Shown: one piece after another, positions 20,417 through 29,008 of the stretch
Numbering within the stretch: the stretch's first letter is position 1
How the letters are laid out: the number at the start of each line of letters is the position of its first letter
Assembly: GCF_026262505.1 (NCBI RefSeq)
Contig: NC_067207.1
Location: 15,964,082-16,028,081, forward strand
Direction of reading: 5' to 3'
Length of the DNA: 64,000 bases
From: Trichomonas vaginalis G3
Lineage: Eukaryota; Parabasalia; Trichomonadida; Trichomonadidae
The notes under the pieces: model-generated
Told to the model about the DNA's origin: nothing
Seen by the model: the letters and a program-made list of their open reading frames with translations, nothing else
Databases searched by the model: none
Position numbers and translations under genes: made by a program

Positions 20417-21610
20417 AGGCAGAATGATTTTCGTTTCCTTGTTTATACAAAAGATCTCAAAGCTCTTGAAACCAAAATGCCCAAGATGAGTGATGATGAC
20501 ATTGAAGATGCAATGGAGCTTGCTGCACAACTCGGATTTAAAGATGTTTACTTCCTTTTCCGCAAGAAAGGCCATAAATTACAAGATCATCTTGCCCACA
20601 AAGCATATTTTGGAGGTTGTTCCGAAATCATTGCAGACATAAAGGCCAAAATAACAGTTACAGAAGATATGATGCGCGAAATCATTGAAAACCACTATGT
20701 AGTTGCATATCGATTACTTTGCCAACACAATGAAGATCTAGAATTCTCATGGACATCATGTTTGAAGTCATACAACTACAAATTCTTCTTCCAGAAGATG
20801 TTTACTACATATAGTTTTGCTAAATGCGACAAATTTGGCAAAAATATTGTTGTTGAAGCTGCCAAGTATGGAACCAAAGAATTGGTTCAGTTGTTAATTG
20901 ATTGTGGTATTGAATACGATATTCCAAGCAAAGATACAAACCATACAGCCTTCATTGAAGCACTTTTGAACAAAAAACTTGACATTGCAGAATTACTTGC
21001 AAGAAAAGGTGCAACAATCGATACTAAAGATGAAACAAACACAACACCTTTGATGATTGTTTGCGAACAAGACAATGCAGAAGTCGCAACATTCCTTTTA
21101 GATAACAATGCAAACATTGATGCAGCAGATTTTGAAGGAAAAACTTCTTTGATGAGAGCAATTGCGAAAAGAGCTTTGAAGACTGTTAACCTGCTTATCA
21201 CACGTCATGCAAGTGTTAATGCTGTCGACAAACAAGGATTAACTGCATTGCATTATAGCTGCAAGTTTGGATATGCTGAAATCACAAAACTTTTAATAGA
21301 TAATTATGCCAAAATTGAATTGGCAGATTTTGATGGTTACACACCAATATTCCACGCATGTATGAGCAATGATATCAACACAGTTCAGATACTGTTAGAA
21401 AATGGTGCAGAAGTCAACAAAATGGCACCAAATGGAGAATTCCCACTGAGAATATCAATTGAACAGAGAGACCAAATGTCAGCATCGTTAATCATTAATT
21501 CAGGAATTAGAATTGACTACCAAACAGCTGAGCAACTCCGAAATTTAGCATATCATAATGAACTTATTATCATTGGTGATCAAATTGCAAGACTTTTCCA
21601 AGGTTATTAA
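20417..21610 (+). CDS. Ankyrin-repeat protein, in frame with the PH gene
   Basis: From the ATG at 20477 there are 377 codons; the same frame is open from 20417, with coding-like sequence (RQNDFRFLVYTKDLKALETK). Residues 1-105 from the ATG are helical and cysteine-containing. Residues 110-350 hold about seven ankyrin repeats with the usual signature (TPLMIVCEQDNAEVATFLLD, TALHYSCKFGYAEITKLLID, TPIFHACMSNDINTVQILLE). Ankyrin repeats mediate protein-protein contacts. No initiator is visible before the ATG, consistent with this being the downstream part of one PH-ankyrin gene rather than a separate gene. The stop is followed by TAAATAAA, a typical trichomonad UAAA-type polyadenylation context. 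Confidence 0.85.
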   Translation, partial: RQNDFRFLVYTKDLKALETKMPKMSDDDIEDAMELAAQLGFKDVYFLFRKKGHKLQDHLAHKAYFGGCSEIIADIKAKITVTEDMMREIIENHYVVAYRLLCQHNEDLEFSWTSCLKSYNYKFFFQKMFTTYSFAKCDKFGKNIVVEAAKYGTKELVQLLIDCGIEYDIPSKDTNHTAFIEALLNKKLDIAELLARKGATIDTKDETNTTPLMIVCEQDNAEVATFLLDNNANIDAADFEGKTSLMRAIAKRALKTVNLLITRHASVNAVDKQGLTALHYSCKFGYAEITKLLIDNYAKIELADFDGYTPIFHACMSNDINTVQILLENGAEVNKMAPNGEFPLRISIEQRDQMSASLIINSGIRIDYQTAEQLRNLAYHNELIIIGDQIARLFQGY

Positions 21611-22126
21611 ATAAATATGTATGTTTGAATGTATTGTTTTTTATACTTTGAAAAAATAATATTTTTCAAATAATTATTTGAAATATCTATTACAAGCTAT
21701 CCCATAGATATATTATCTAAAAATATAGCGTGATGAAATACAAAAATGGACGAGAAGTGTACTTGCCCTAAATCATTCAAATCAGTATTTCCATTGAATT
21801 CAATTATGCGAAAATTCAATCACTTTGTAACACAATTATATTGTCAGTATCCAGAAATCCTGAACTATTTTACTTTCATAGAAATTTGAAAAATGTGGCG
21901 CGCAATAAAGAGTATTCCGATTGAGAACACGAGGATATGAAGCTGTCATTGAGTTAAAGACTATGAACCCATGGATTTATTAATATTGGATAAGAGTTTT
22001 ATTCAATTGAGTTTCTTGTGAAATTTTTACTCGATAAAATAGCTTAGGATGCAATATTGGTTTAAATGTTTTCTTGTAAAATTAAATACTTTTGATAGGG
22101 GTATCGTTATTGTCAGGAAATTTCTG
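21611..22126. other. Intergenic
   Basis: AT-rich; nothing beyond a possible promoter for the tubby-like pseudogene. Confidence 0.5.
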
Positions 22127-22852
22127 ATGAGCGGAATTACTGAAGAACTCCGTGATTATTCATCTGATTCAGATTCTTCCGGAGAAGAAAAGAGCTCCAG
22201 TAATAAAGTAGAAGAACACAAATTTGATATACATCCACGTCGTCCTTCTGCAATGTTGGAAAGTGATCTTCCAAAATACAATACTTACAAATGTATCAAG
22301 GTTAAAAATGGAATGCATAGAGGAAGGTGCATCCATTTTGAATTAGTTCTTGAAGATAGACATCTTTTCCATTCAAAAGTTTAAAAAATGACCCAAATAG
22401 AGCCAATACCAATTGGAACCGGCACTGAAGTTCATTACAGAGGAGAACACGAGTATCTTTTGCTCACAAACTCAAATCATGAAGCATTTTCGCTTCGTGA
22501 AAAAACACCAAAAGGCAAAGAACTTCTTGTCATATCAATGTATTAAATAGTCTCGGTTGACGAACCAAAAACTGTACGTATTGTTTACAATAATATCAAC
22601 AAAGAAGGTACAACATGCTTAGTCAGCTGAAAACCAACGAAAAATCCAGACGGAACATGGATTCTTGATTTCACTGATAGGTATACAATTCCCAGTAAGA
22701 AGAATGCAATTCTTGTTGACGAACAAACGAAAAAGGAAGTTTTAGCTCTCAGAATGATAAATGAAGATGAAATTGAGATAGATGCGGTTATAACAGTTCC
22801 GCCTCTTTATGTGTTTGGAACAGGCCTTTCATTTTGGTTGTCTACAATTTAG
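22127..22852 (+). pseudogene. Tubby-like protein pseudogene with three in-frame stops
   Basis: One continuous frame, with no frameshift, reads from ATG 22127 to TAG 22850-22852. It is interrupted by TAA at 22382, TAA at 22544 and TGA at 22628. The N-terminal 40 residues are acidic/Ser-rich (RDYSSDSDSSGEEKSSS). The remainder matches the tubby C-terminal domain from its first strand (NTYKCIKVKNGMHRGR, then FELVLED) to its signature end (WILDFTDRYTIPSKKNAILV, then PPLYVFGTGLSFWLSTI, which corresponds to the family's W.LNF.GR...PS.KN and the terminal PL..F...LS helix). Tubby domains bind phosphoinositides and transcripts or cargo adaptors. The preserved frame with only stops suggests recent loss, or something unusual in translation. 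Confidence 0.85.
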
Positions 22853-23187
22853 CTTTTTTGTCGAAAATTTATGTAAATTTTAATGTTTAAAGGACCTCAT
22901 CGATACATCGAAACAAATTTATTTAATTTAGCATATCTCATATCGATAGCCAGGTTTTTGGCATATTAAGAAAAGATAATATCTTCGATTAGATATTAGT
23001 TCATCTTTTTGCATCGCCTGTTAAGATTCAATCTTACATATAATTTGTTTGTGCAAGATTCTCAGTAAACTGTCTTAAGTCCGAAAAAACTATTCTCTGC
23101 CATCTAAAATCTAATCAAATTCAGAGCAATTGAAAAATCTTGATTTTGATTGGTTTACAAAAAGTGGCATTTTCTTCTTATTTATTA
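22853..23187. other. Intergenic
   Basis: Probably contains the promoter of the CMD-like gene (GGCATTTTCTTC about 20 bases before the ATG). Nothing else seen. Confidence 0.45.
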
Positions 23188-23889
23188 ATGAGTAACTCAT
23201 TACCATCAATTGACCCAAGAATTCCAGATGCAGAGTTCTTAAATGTGTTTAATGAATTTGAGAACGACGTTAAAAACGAAATCAAAGTTGAAAATGAATA
23301 TCGTATTCCGGCAATTCTTGCTATTTTAATAGGATCAAGATCAATAGATTATTTCCCAACATTTCTTGATGAAGCTGTTAGTTCTGGCATTACAATCACA
23401 CAAATCAAAGAAATAATTTATCAAGGCATTATGTTAATTGGAATGGCACATGTTTATCCATTCCTTAAAATCGTTAATGAACATTTCAATATCTCTGAAC
23501 CGGCAGATCATCATTCTACGGTTACAAAAGAAAATAGAAAAGAAAAAGGTATCGAGAAATTGAATGAATCATTTGGATTTATAATGAACGGTCTCCCTGG
23601 ATTAGGACCAATGAGTGACTGGCTCATGAAATATTATTATGGTGAATTGTACACAAGGGATATTTTATCAATGAGACAAAGGGAACTTATACTTTTATGC
23701 TTTTTATCTGTTCATGGTGATTCTTATATGGCATTATCTGCTCATGTTATGAGCAACATTAACGTTGGAAACGATAAAGAGTTTCTTAAGAATGTTTTTT
23801 ATTCCCTTGTACCATATATGGGATCTGTAAAGGCTTATAATGCGATAAAATGTATTGATGACTGGAAATCACCTGTTCATTCAGATTAA
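23188..23889 (+). CDS. Carboxymuconolactone decarboxylase (CMD)-like protein
   Basis: 233 codons from ATG 23188. The frame is open to 23140 but has only a TTG there, so MSNSLPSID is the likely start. Two all-helical CMD/AhpD-like halves: residues about 45-110 (AILAILIGSRSIDYFPTFLDEAVS ... EIIYQGIMLIGMAHVYPFL) and 165-230 (LSMRQRELILLCFLSVHG ... LKNVFYSLVPYMGSVKAYNAI). The second half follows the family pattern REL..L......G....L.AH......G....E......L..Y.G...A. The CxxC redox pair of AhpD is absent, so a peroxidase-reducing role is unlikely; it could be a non-redox CMD member. Bacterial relatives are common, so lateral origin is possible. Confidence 0.75.
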   Translation: MSNSLPSIDPRIPDAEFLNVFNEFENDVKNEIKVENEYRIPAILAILIGSRSIDYFPTFLDEAVSSGITITQIKEIIYQGIMLIGMAHVYPFLKIVNEHFNISEPADHHSTVTKENRKEKGIEKLNESFGFIMNGLPGLGPMSDWLMKYYYGELYTRDILSMRQRELILLCFLSVHGDSYMALSAHVMSNINVGNDKEFLKNVFYSLVPYMGSVKAYNAIKCIDDWKSPVHSD

Positions 23890-24162
23890 GACTTATTTTG
23901 AAAGTATTGATCATAAAAAGTTCATATCATATGATTTCTTTATAAACTTTACCGCATTTAGATCTATTATGAATTTGCAGTAATTTGAATTTATATTGTG
24001 ATGGTCAATCATGGAAAATCTTCACAACTCTGCAGCTGGAATAAGCTCAATTGCAAAATATTGATTAAAATATAAATATGTTTAAAAATCATATTTGATT
24101 CAGAAAGTTTTTAATAATTTTTTTTTCAGCTTTGAAGGAATGCTCTCAAAATTGAAAAATAA

Positions 24163-24173
24163 TCATTTCTTCG
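24163..24173 (+). promoter_or_regulatory. Initiator (Inr) of the YubB-like gene
   Basis: TCATTTCTTCG ends directly at the ATG (24174). It is the best match to the trichomonad Inr in the window and shows that this bacterial-looking gene has acquired a eukaryotic promoter. Confidence 0.65.
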
Positions 24174-24674
24174 ATGCCAAATCATTATGATAGTACAATA
24201 TTATTTATCGGTCCTGAAGATGAGATTGATAGATTCTGTCGAGACTTTGAAGCATCAAAAGTGAAACACATTAACTTTGAAAGGTATTGTATATGCCAAT
24301 TGGTTGATCCTATACCTGCATTTATATATGTTTCAGATTCAAAATACCATTATGGAGAAAAGCGTCCGCTGACAGATGAAGAAAAAGTTATTCGCGAAAA
24401 ATATAAAGATTATCCTTCAGAATGGTGGGGTGTACGCTATGGCTGCTATGAATCAAATTTCAAAAGAATGGATGAAAATAGGGCTATATTTACATTTTGG
24501 ACACCATATTCACCAATTGAAACCAGAATTTTCGTGCTGTTGCACAATAAATATCCAGCTTTAACTATATATTTTGAAGGAGAAGATGAATGTAATCCAG
24601 AATATTCGAGTAGAGAAATAATTCTATATGATTTTCCTATAATTCCAGTCGAAAAACTGAATGAAGTTCATTAG
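24174..24674 (+). CDS. YubB/DUF1281-like ferredoxin-fold protein
   Basis: 166 codons beginning MPNHYDSTILFIGPEDEIDRF, the same kind of start (MPNx...N.L.I.G....I..F) as bacterial plasmid/phage YubB-like proteins. Further family-like marks are SEWWGVRYGCYESNF (family: W...WGtKW), TFWTPYSPIETRI (family: T.WsPP.pvi) and a terminal FP/YP.L...F...... segment (KYPALTIYFEGEDE). The function of the family is unknown. The gene stands alone with its own initiator, and relatives are mainly bacterial, so acquisition from bacteria is likely. The single intact frame suggests it is maintained. Confidence 0.7.
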   Translation: MPNHYDSTILFIGPEDEIDRFCRDFEASKVKHINFERYCICQLVDPIPAFIYVSDSKYHYGEKRPLTDEEKVIREKYKDYPSEWWGVRYGCYESNFKRMDENRAIFTFWTPYSPIETRIFVLLHNKYPALTIYFEGEDECNPEYSSREIILYDFPIIPVEKLNEVH

Positions 24675-24819
24675 GAAAGCATGAAAAGAATACCATTTCG
24701 TTTGTTTTGAATTAAATGATATTAATCCAATAGGTATATCATGATTTCATTTTATGGCGTATAATCCCAATATTAAATAAATAAAACAGCTCTAAAACCT
24801 TTTGAGATGTTATTATTTT

Positions 24820-24827
24820 AAAAAAAA
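24820..24827 (-). terminator. RNA polymerase III terminator of tRNA-Leu
   Basis: On the minus strand a run of T residues follows the discriminator base directly. Confidence 0.8.
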
Positions 24828-24908
24828 TGCTTGCTGTGGGGATTGAACCCACGCCCTCTCGGATACGAGTCTGAATTGTACGCCTTAGACCGCTCGGCCA
24901 AGCAAGCT
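24828..24908 (-). tRNA. tRNA-Leu (anticodon CAG)
   Basis: Minus strand. The acceptor stem GCTTGCT (24902-24908) pairs with AGCAAGC (24829-24835) and the discriminator is A at 24828. Box A is TGGCCGAGCGG and box B is GGGTTCAATCCC. The T-stem GTGGG/CCCAC is perfect. The anticodon loop TTCAGAC has CAG, at plus-strand 24871-24873. The long variable arm (TCCGAGAGGG) is typical of class II Leu/Ser tRNA. One A-C mismatch sits in the anticodon stem. No intron and no encoded CCA. Decodes CUG. Confidence 0.92.
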
Positions 24909-25092
24909 AATCGAAAATTTGAAAATAGGTAGTTTTGTAATATAAAAAATTCACTTTTATCGGATAAATATAAAAAATTGTTACCCATTCGAACCTGAGT
25001 CTTATGATGATGCTTAATATAATATCGTTAAGTTAAATAGATTCAAATAGTTTTATTCTAAATCATAAACATATTTGGAATTCAAAATACAT

Positions 25093-25431
25093 TTATTCGT
25101 CTTTTTGCTTAATCATCTTAAGTATCTCTGACTCACCAGCATCAATAATAGAGATGACTGATGAACGGAAGTACTTACCGCAAGCAGTACCAAGATCAAC
25201 GTTATCACCATCGAAAGGAAGGATATCGCAACCAGAGAGCATAGCGTAGTACTCAATGAGAGAACGATGAGCAGGGGCAACATTTGAAGCAAAAATTACG
25301 AGTTTTGCTTCGCCATTGCGAAGTGATTTAAGTGTTTGGGAAATACCAAGTGAATATTTGCCTGACTTTGTAACAAGTGAAAGAGAGTTAATGATTGATT
25401 CACGTGCGCGGCTCAATTTTTTACGGCCCAT
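25093..25431 (-). CDS. RPL30: Large-subunit ribosomal protein eL30
   Basis: 112 codons, close to the usual length of 105-115. Family features seen: basic start MGRKKLSRARESI, the Gly-rich L7Ae-fold core (KSGKYSLGISQTLKSLRNGEAKLV), the RNA-facing NVAPAHRSLIEYYAML and the terminal VDLGTACGKYFR..VISIIDAGES. It is a structural protein of the 60S subunit in the eL30/eL8/L7Ae family that binds kink-turn RNA. The stop lies in GAATAAATG, a UAAA-type polyadenylation context. Confidence 0.96.
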   Translation of the reverse strand: MGRKKLSRARESIINSLSLVTKSGKYSLGISQTLKSLRNGEAKLVIFASNVAPAHRSLIEYYAMLSGCDILPFDGDNVDLGTACGKYFRSSVISIIDAGESEILKMIKQKDE

Positions 25432-25751
25432 TGGTAAGGCAGAACAAGCGGCTTTTTTATCGTCGCTACTCGCACCGTCACTTTTTCAAATTTGTTCATA
25501 TCAAAAACCAAAATCACTCAGAGAATTATGAATAAACACAAAATTTGATTTTAGTTTCATTGATTTTGAAGAATATTATACACGAGAAAATCCTAAAAAA
25601 AATTTATTGATCATAGTTTTTTATACGGATAACATATTTTTAACACAAAGTCGACAGACATTGTATCCTTATATTCAGATCGCAAAGATATTCGAGCGTT
25701 GAAAAAATATGTATAAAAAAACGAATTAAATAATAAAAAACAAACAAATAT

Positions 25752-26771
25752 TTAGTCGAGTAGGCTATTAACCACTTCTGGAGAACTTGGTTCTTCTTCA
25801 TTCATGGCTAAATCAGCATGAGACAAAACATCCTTCTTGATGAGTTCAAACGCAGGCAATGTATACTTCCTTTGGCTGTGCGGCTTGAAGAAATTAAGAC
25901 TGACGTTGGAAATATTTGAATCTAAAAATTTCAAAATTCCAGCAGAATTGTGAGTTCCACAATAATCTGCTGAGCTAAAAATAGTAATGAGGCATTGGCT
26001 TTCAAATGGGAAATCATATCCATTCATGCATTGTTCATGGGAGCGGCAAATCAAAGAGAGCTTCAAGTTATTTAAGAAGTTCTTAACATCGCATTGCCCA
26101 TAAACAAATCCTGCACCACGCACACATTGACCCTTAACATTTTCATCATCATTTGGATCACTCCACAAAATATCAGTTACAGGACCAGGATTTGGTTCAC
26201 CGTCTGTTTTAGCAATAGCATAAAGTTCTTCGCGGGAGTTAATATTGCGTGGTATGCCTCCATGGACGCATAATACTTCATTATTTAATATAATTCCTAT
26301 TGGCAAGTTATCAAAGGCATTCATTGTTGCATTATAAATAGCTTCATTAGCATAACGATCACATTCATCCTTAAATCCGTAGTATTCTGTCATCGAACGG
26401 GATTCATGATTACCACGAATTAAATAAATATTTTCTGGGAATAATACCTTGAAAGCAAATAGGATCGAAATAACTTCAATTGAATTTTCTCCTCGATCAA
26501 CATAATCACCTAAAAATATGTATCTTGTCTTGTCTGGATATCCATTCTTTGTAAATATTCTTAACAATATATCAATATTTCCGTGGATATCACCAATAAC
26601 GATAAACTTCCCTGATACTTCAATGAATGATGGTTCTGTTTCGAAGAGTTTTTCTGCTTCAATTAATATATCTAATAATGTATCGTGATTTGCACAGTGA
26701 GTATGCTTTGGATCCATTACGTTGGATATAATATTAACGATGAAATTAGTGTATGCCTTTTGGGACATCAA
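25752..26771 (-). CDS. PPP-family serine/threonine phosphatase, PP1-like
   Basis: 339 codons. All PPP catalytic motifs are visible: GDIHGN (residues 60-65), GDYVDRG (88-94), RGNHE (119-123), HGG (170-172), RSHE (243-246) and the C-terminal YCGTHNSAG (270-278). It is a metal-dependent protein phosphatase of the cytosol or nucleus. The YCGxxxNAG-like C-terminal motif points to PP1 rather than PP2A or calcineurin, but trichomonads have many divergent members. The substrate is unknown. Ends of the ORF are typical, with no extra domains. 220 bp upstream of its start codon the hairpin-chain element begins. Confidence 0.92.
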   Translation of the reverse strand: MMSQKAYTNFIVNIISNVMDPKHTHCANHDTLLDILIEAEKLFETEPSFIEVSGKFIVIGDIHGNIDILLRIFTKNGYPDKTRYIFLGDYVDRGENSIEVISILFAFKVLFPENIYLIRGNHESRSMTEYYGFKDECDRYANEAIYNATMNAFDNLPIGIILNNEVLCVHGGIPRNINSREELYAIAKTDGEPNPGPVTDILWSDPNDDENVKGQCVRGAGFVYGQCDVKNFLNNLKLSLICRSHEQCMNGYDFPFESQCLITIFSSADYCGTHNSAGILKFLDSNISNVSLNFFKPHSQRKYTLPAFELIKKDVLSHADLAMNEEEPSSPEVVNSLLD

Positions 26772-26991
26772 GAAAATTAATGCTGTTTTTTTAAAAAAAA
26801 AATTGTTAAAATTTTTCTAATTCAAAAAGGAAAAATTTTTGTATGACCTATCAAATTATGACACTTTTAAAAAATTTGTGAAATGTTCAAGGCAAAATTA
26901 TTTCACATTTATATTAACTTGAGACAAATAGATAAATAGTCGTTTCACTGAATTTTTTTTTTCAAGAAAAACGGGGATCAAATTATGCCTG

Positions 26992-29008
26992 TGTTGCATG
27001 CTAAGTTCGGTCAACGATAGGAATTGAGGGGAAATTAATCGTCGAGGAAGTACGATTATGTAAAGTAAAAAAATGTTGTGGGATTTTTAATATTGTATAT
27101 AATTTTATAATAAAATTTTTGTGAGACATTTTAAGAAGCACATATAATTTTTTGAATTTAAAAATTAAAGTAGTGTTGAATGAATTTATTGATTAATATA
27201 ATACGGATATTTCTCAAAATTAATCAAAATAGGTTTTCAGAGAACTTTTGAGATATCTTTTCAAAATGTCTTTTTGAAATATATAAGTATTATATCAAAT
27301 TGAAAAAAGGTATTTATCAAAATTCTAAATTCTTAATAAAAAATAACTTTTCAGAGGATTGTGATTTTGAAAGCATGAGTAATAAGTAAAAAATATCTAC
27401 GATTTTAATGAGGGAATTGTTCCTTATGAGGTATACATTATAACTATATACCTCATAAGGAACAATTCCCTCTTGATAGCTGGGAAACTTTCTCTGAAAT
27501 AACTTATCATTTGGAGAAAGTTTCCCAGCTATCTATTAGAAACTAAAGGCTGTGAGGCACTAATATATAATCAGTGCCTCATAGCCTTTAGTTTCTTATT
27601 AAAAACGAGAAAACTTGTTCGAAATGATAAACAATTTCGAACAAGTTTTCTCGTTTTAAGGAGGGAATTGTTCCTTATGAGGTATACAGTATGAATATAT
27701 ACCTCATAAGGAACAATTCCCTCTTGATAGCTGGGAAACTTTCTCTGAATAACTTATCATTTGGACAGAAAAAGTGACACTTTACATGGCAAAAAATAGA
27801 GCCTTACTTTTGAGATACTTGAGATTGAAACTGAATCTTATGAGGCGGTGATCTTGAATCACTACCTCATAAGGTTCAGTTTCATATAAAATTTGTTGCA
27901 ATTTGTTATTCTTTTGCAATTATTTCTTATAAGATTTTACATCTTTTAGCGGGGAATGTTTGTTATCATGTATATATTATAAATATCTACACGATAACGA
28001 ACATTCCTCGCTAAATTGCTGAGAAACTTTGAGGAAATGTCGAACAATTTCCTCAAAGTTTCTCAGATTTATATAGATCACTAGAGTCCCCTAGGCACTG
28101 ATTCTGGTTCAGTACCTAGGAGGCTCTAGTTCTCTAACGAACTGATAAAATGTTTTTAAATTTTTGGATATTGCTACCTGTGAAGCACTGACTTCAAGTC
28201 AGTACCTCACAGGTAGCAATTACATTGAAAGATGGGAGAAACTTTGTCCGAATGTTAAACTATTCGGACAAAGTTTCTCACATTTGTAGTGGAGATGGAA
28301 GGCTTTGAGGTATATTGTATTAATATATACCCCAAAGCCTTCCATCTCCACTTGAAAGTGTCCAAACTTTGGGTTAATACTTTGCAATTAACCCAAAGTT
28401 TGGACACTTTCTAGAAGGAATTGGAGGGTAAGAGATATACATTCATATGGTATATCTCTTACCCTCCAATTCCTTCTTAAAATGGGAGAAACTTTGTCCG
28501 AATGTTAAACTATTCGGACAAAGTTTCTCCCATTTTTTGAAGGAATTGGAGGCTATGAGATACTGATGCAATGTCAGTAACTCATGGCTTCCAATTCCTT
28601 CCTAAAACTCATAAAAGTGGACATTACATGCATATAAAATTTGACATGTAAAGTCCACTTTTTGTGAGCGGGGATTTGACTCCGTCAAATCCCCTTTTTC
28701 GTTTACGAGAAAGCCAAATTCTCTCAAAAAGTTAAGTAGGACCAATTTTTTATAAAAAAATCCAATTTCATTATGAATGTTAATTAATTTATATAATTAT
28801 TGAATAAAAAATTTTCTTTGAGATTATGAAAAGTTCTTTGAAAAGTTATTTTTTCTCATTTTTAAATATTGTATTAGCCTATTTATTTATAATCCAAATT
28901 AAATAACTTTAAATTCAATATTTAAAGAATAATTTTGAAGGAATTGAGTTACTTCCCCCGACGATAAAATTGAGAGGTTTACATTTTGACCGAACTTAGC
29001 ATGCAACA
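26992..29008. mobile_element. Hairpin-chain element, copy 1 (2017 bp, non-coding, terminal inverted repeats)
   Basis: Ends are perfect inverted repeats of 23 bp beginning TGTTGCATGCTAAGTTCGGT (26992-27014 and 28986-29008). The flanking bases CCTG on both sides may be a 4-bp target duplication. There is no open reading frame. The interior 27410-28694 is a nearly uninterrupted chain of about 20 hairpins, most with stems of 18-28 bp. A second copy at 46352-48363 differs by only a handful of indels and substitutions. I take it as a non-autonomous DNA transposon; I recognise no family. The autonomous partner is not in the window. Confidence 0.85.
27410..28694. repeat. Chain of about 20 consecutive hairpins inside copy 1
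   Basis: Hairpins with their extents: 27410-27472, 27475-27533, 27538-27596, 27602-27657, 27661-27723, 27726-27764 (one arm only), 27826-27884, 27887-27925 (weak), 27948-28012, 28019-28066, 28080-28130, 28170-28220, 28232-28283, 28288-28352, 28354-28411, 28413-28477, 28479-28536, 28539-28601, 28613-28662 and 28670-28694. Gaps between neighbours are mostly 1-10 bases. Loops are 3-14 bases. Two sequence classes alternate: A stems close on GAGGTATA or GAGGCACTGA; B stems carry GAGAAACTTTG with a loop like TTAAACTA. Confidence 0.9.

Noticed and set aside
23140-23187. Upstream extension of the CMD-like gene and the similar extension at 31966-31992
   Set aside because: The extensions begin with TTG rather than ATG; trichomonad genes start at ATG.
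27410-28694. CRISPR or tRNA/rRNA cluster reading of the hairpin chain
   Set aside because: No tRNA box A/B or cloverleaf, no constant repeat, and stems differ from hairpin to hairpin.
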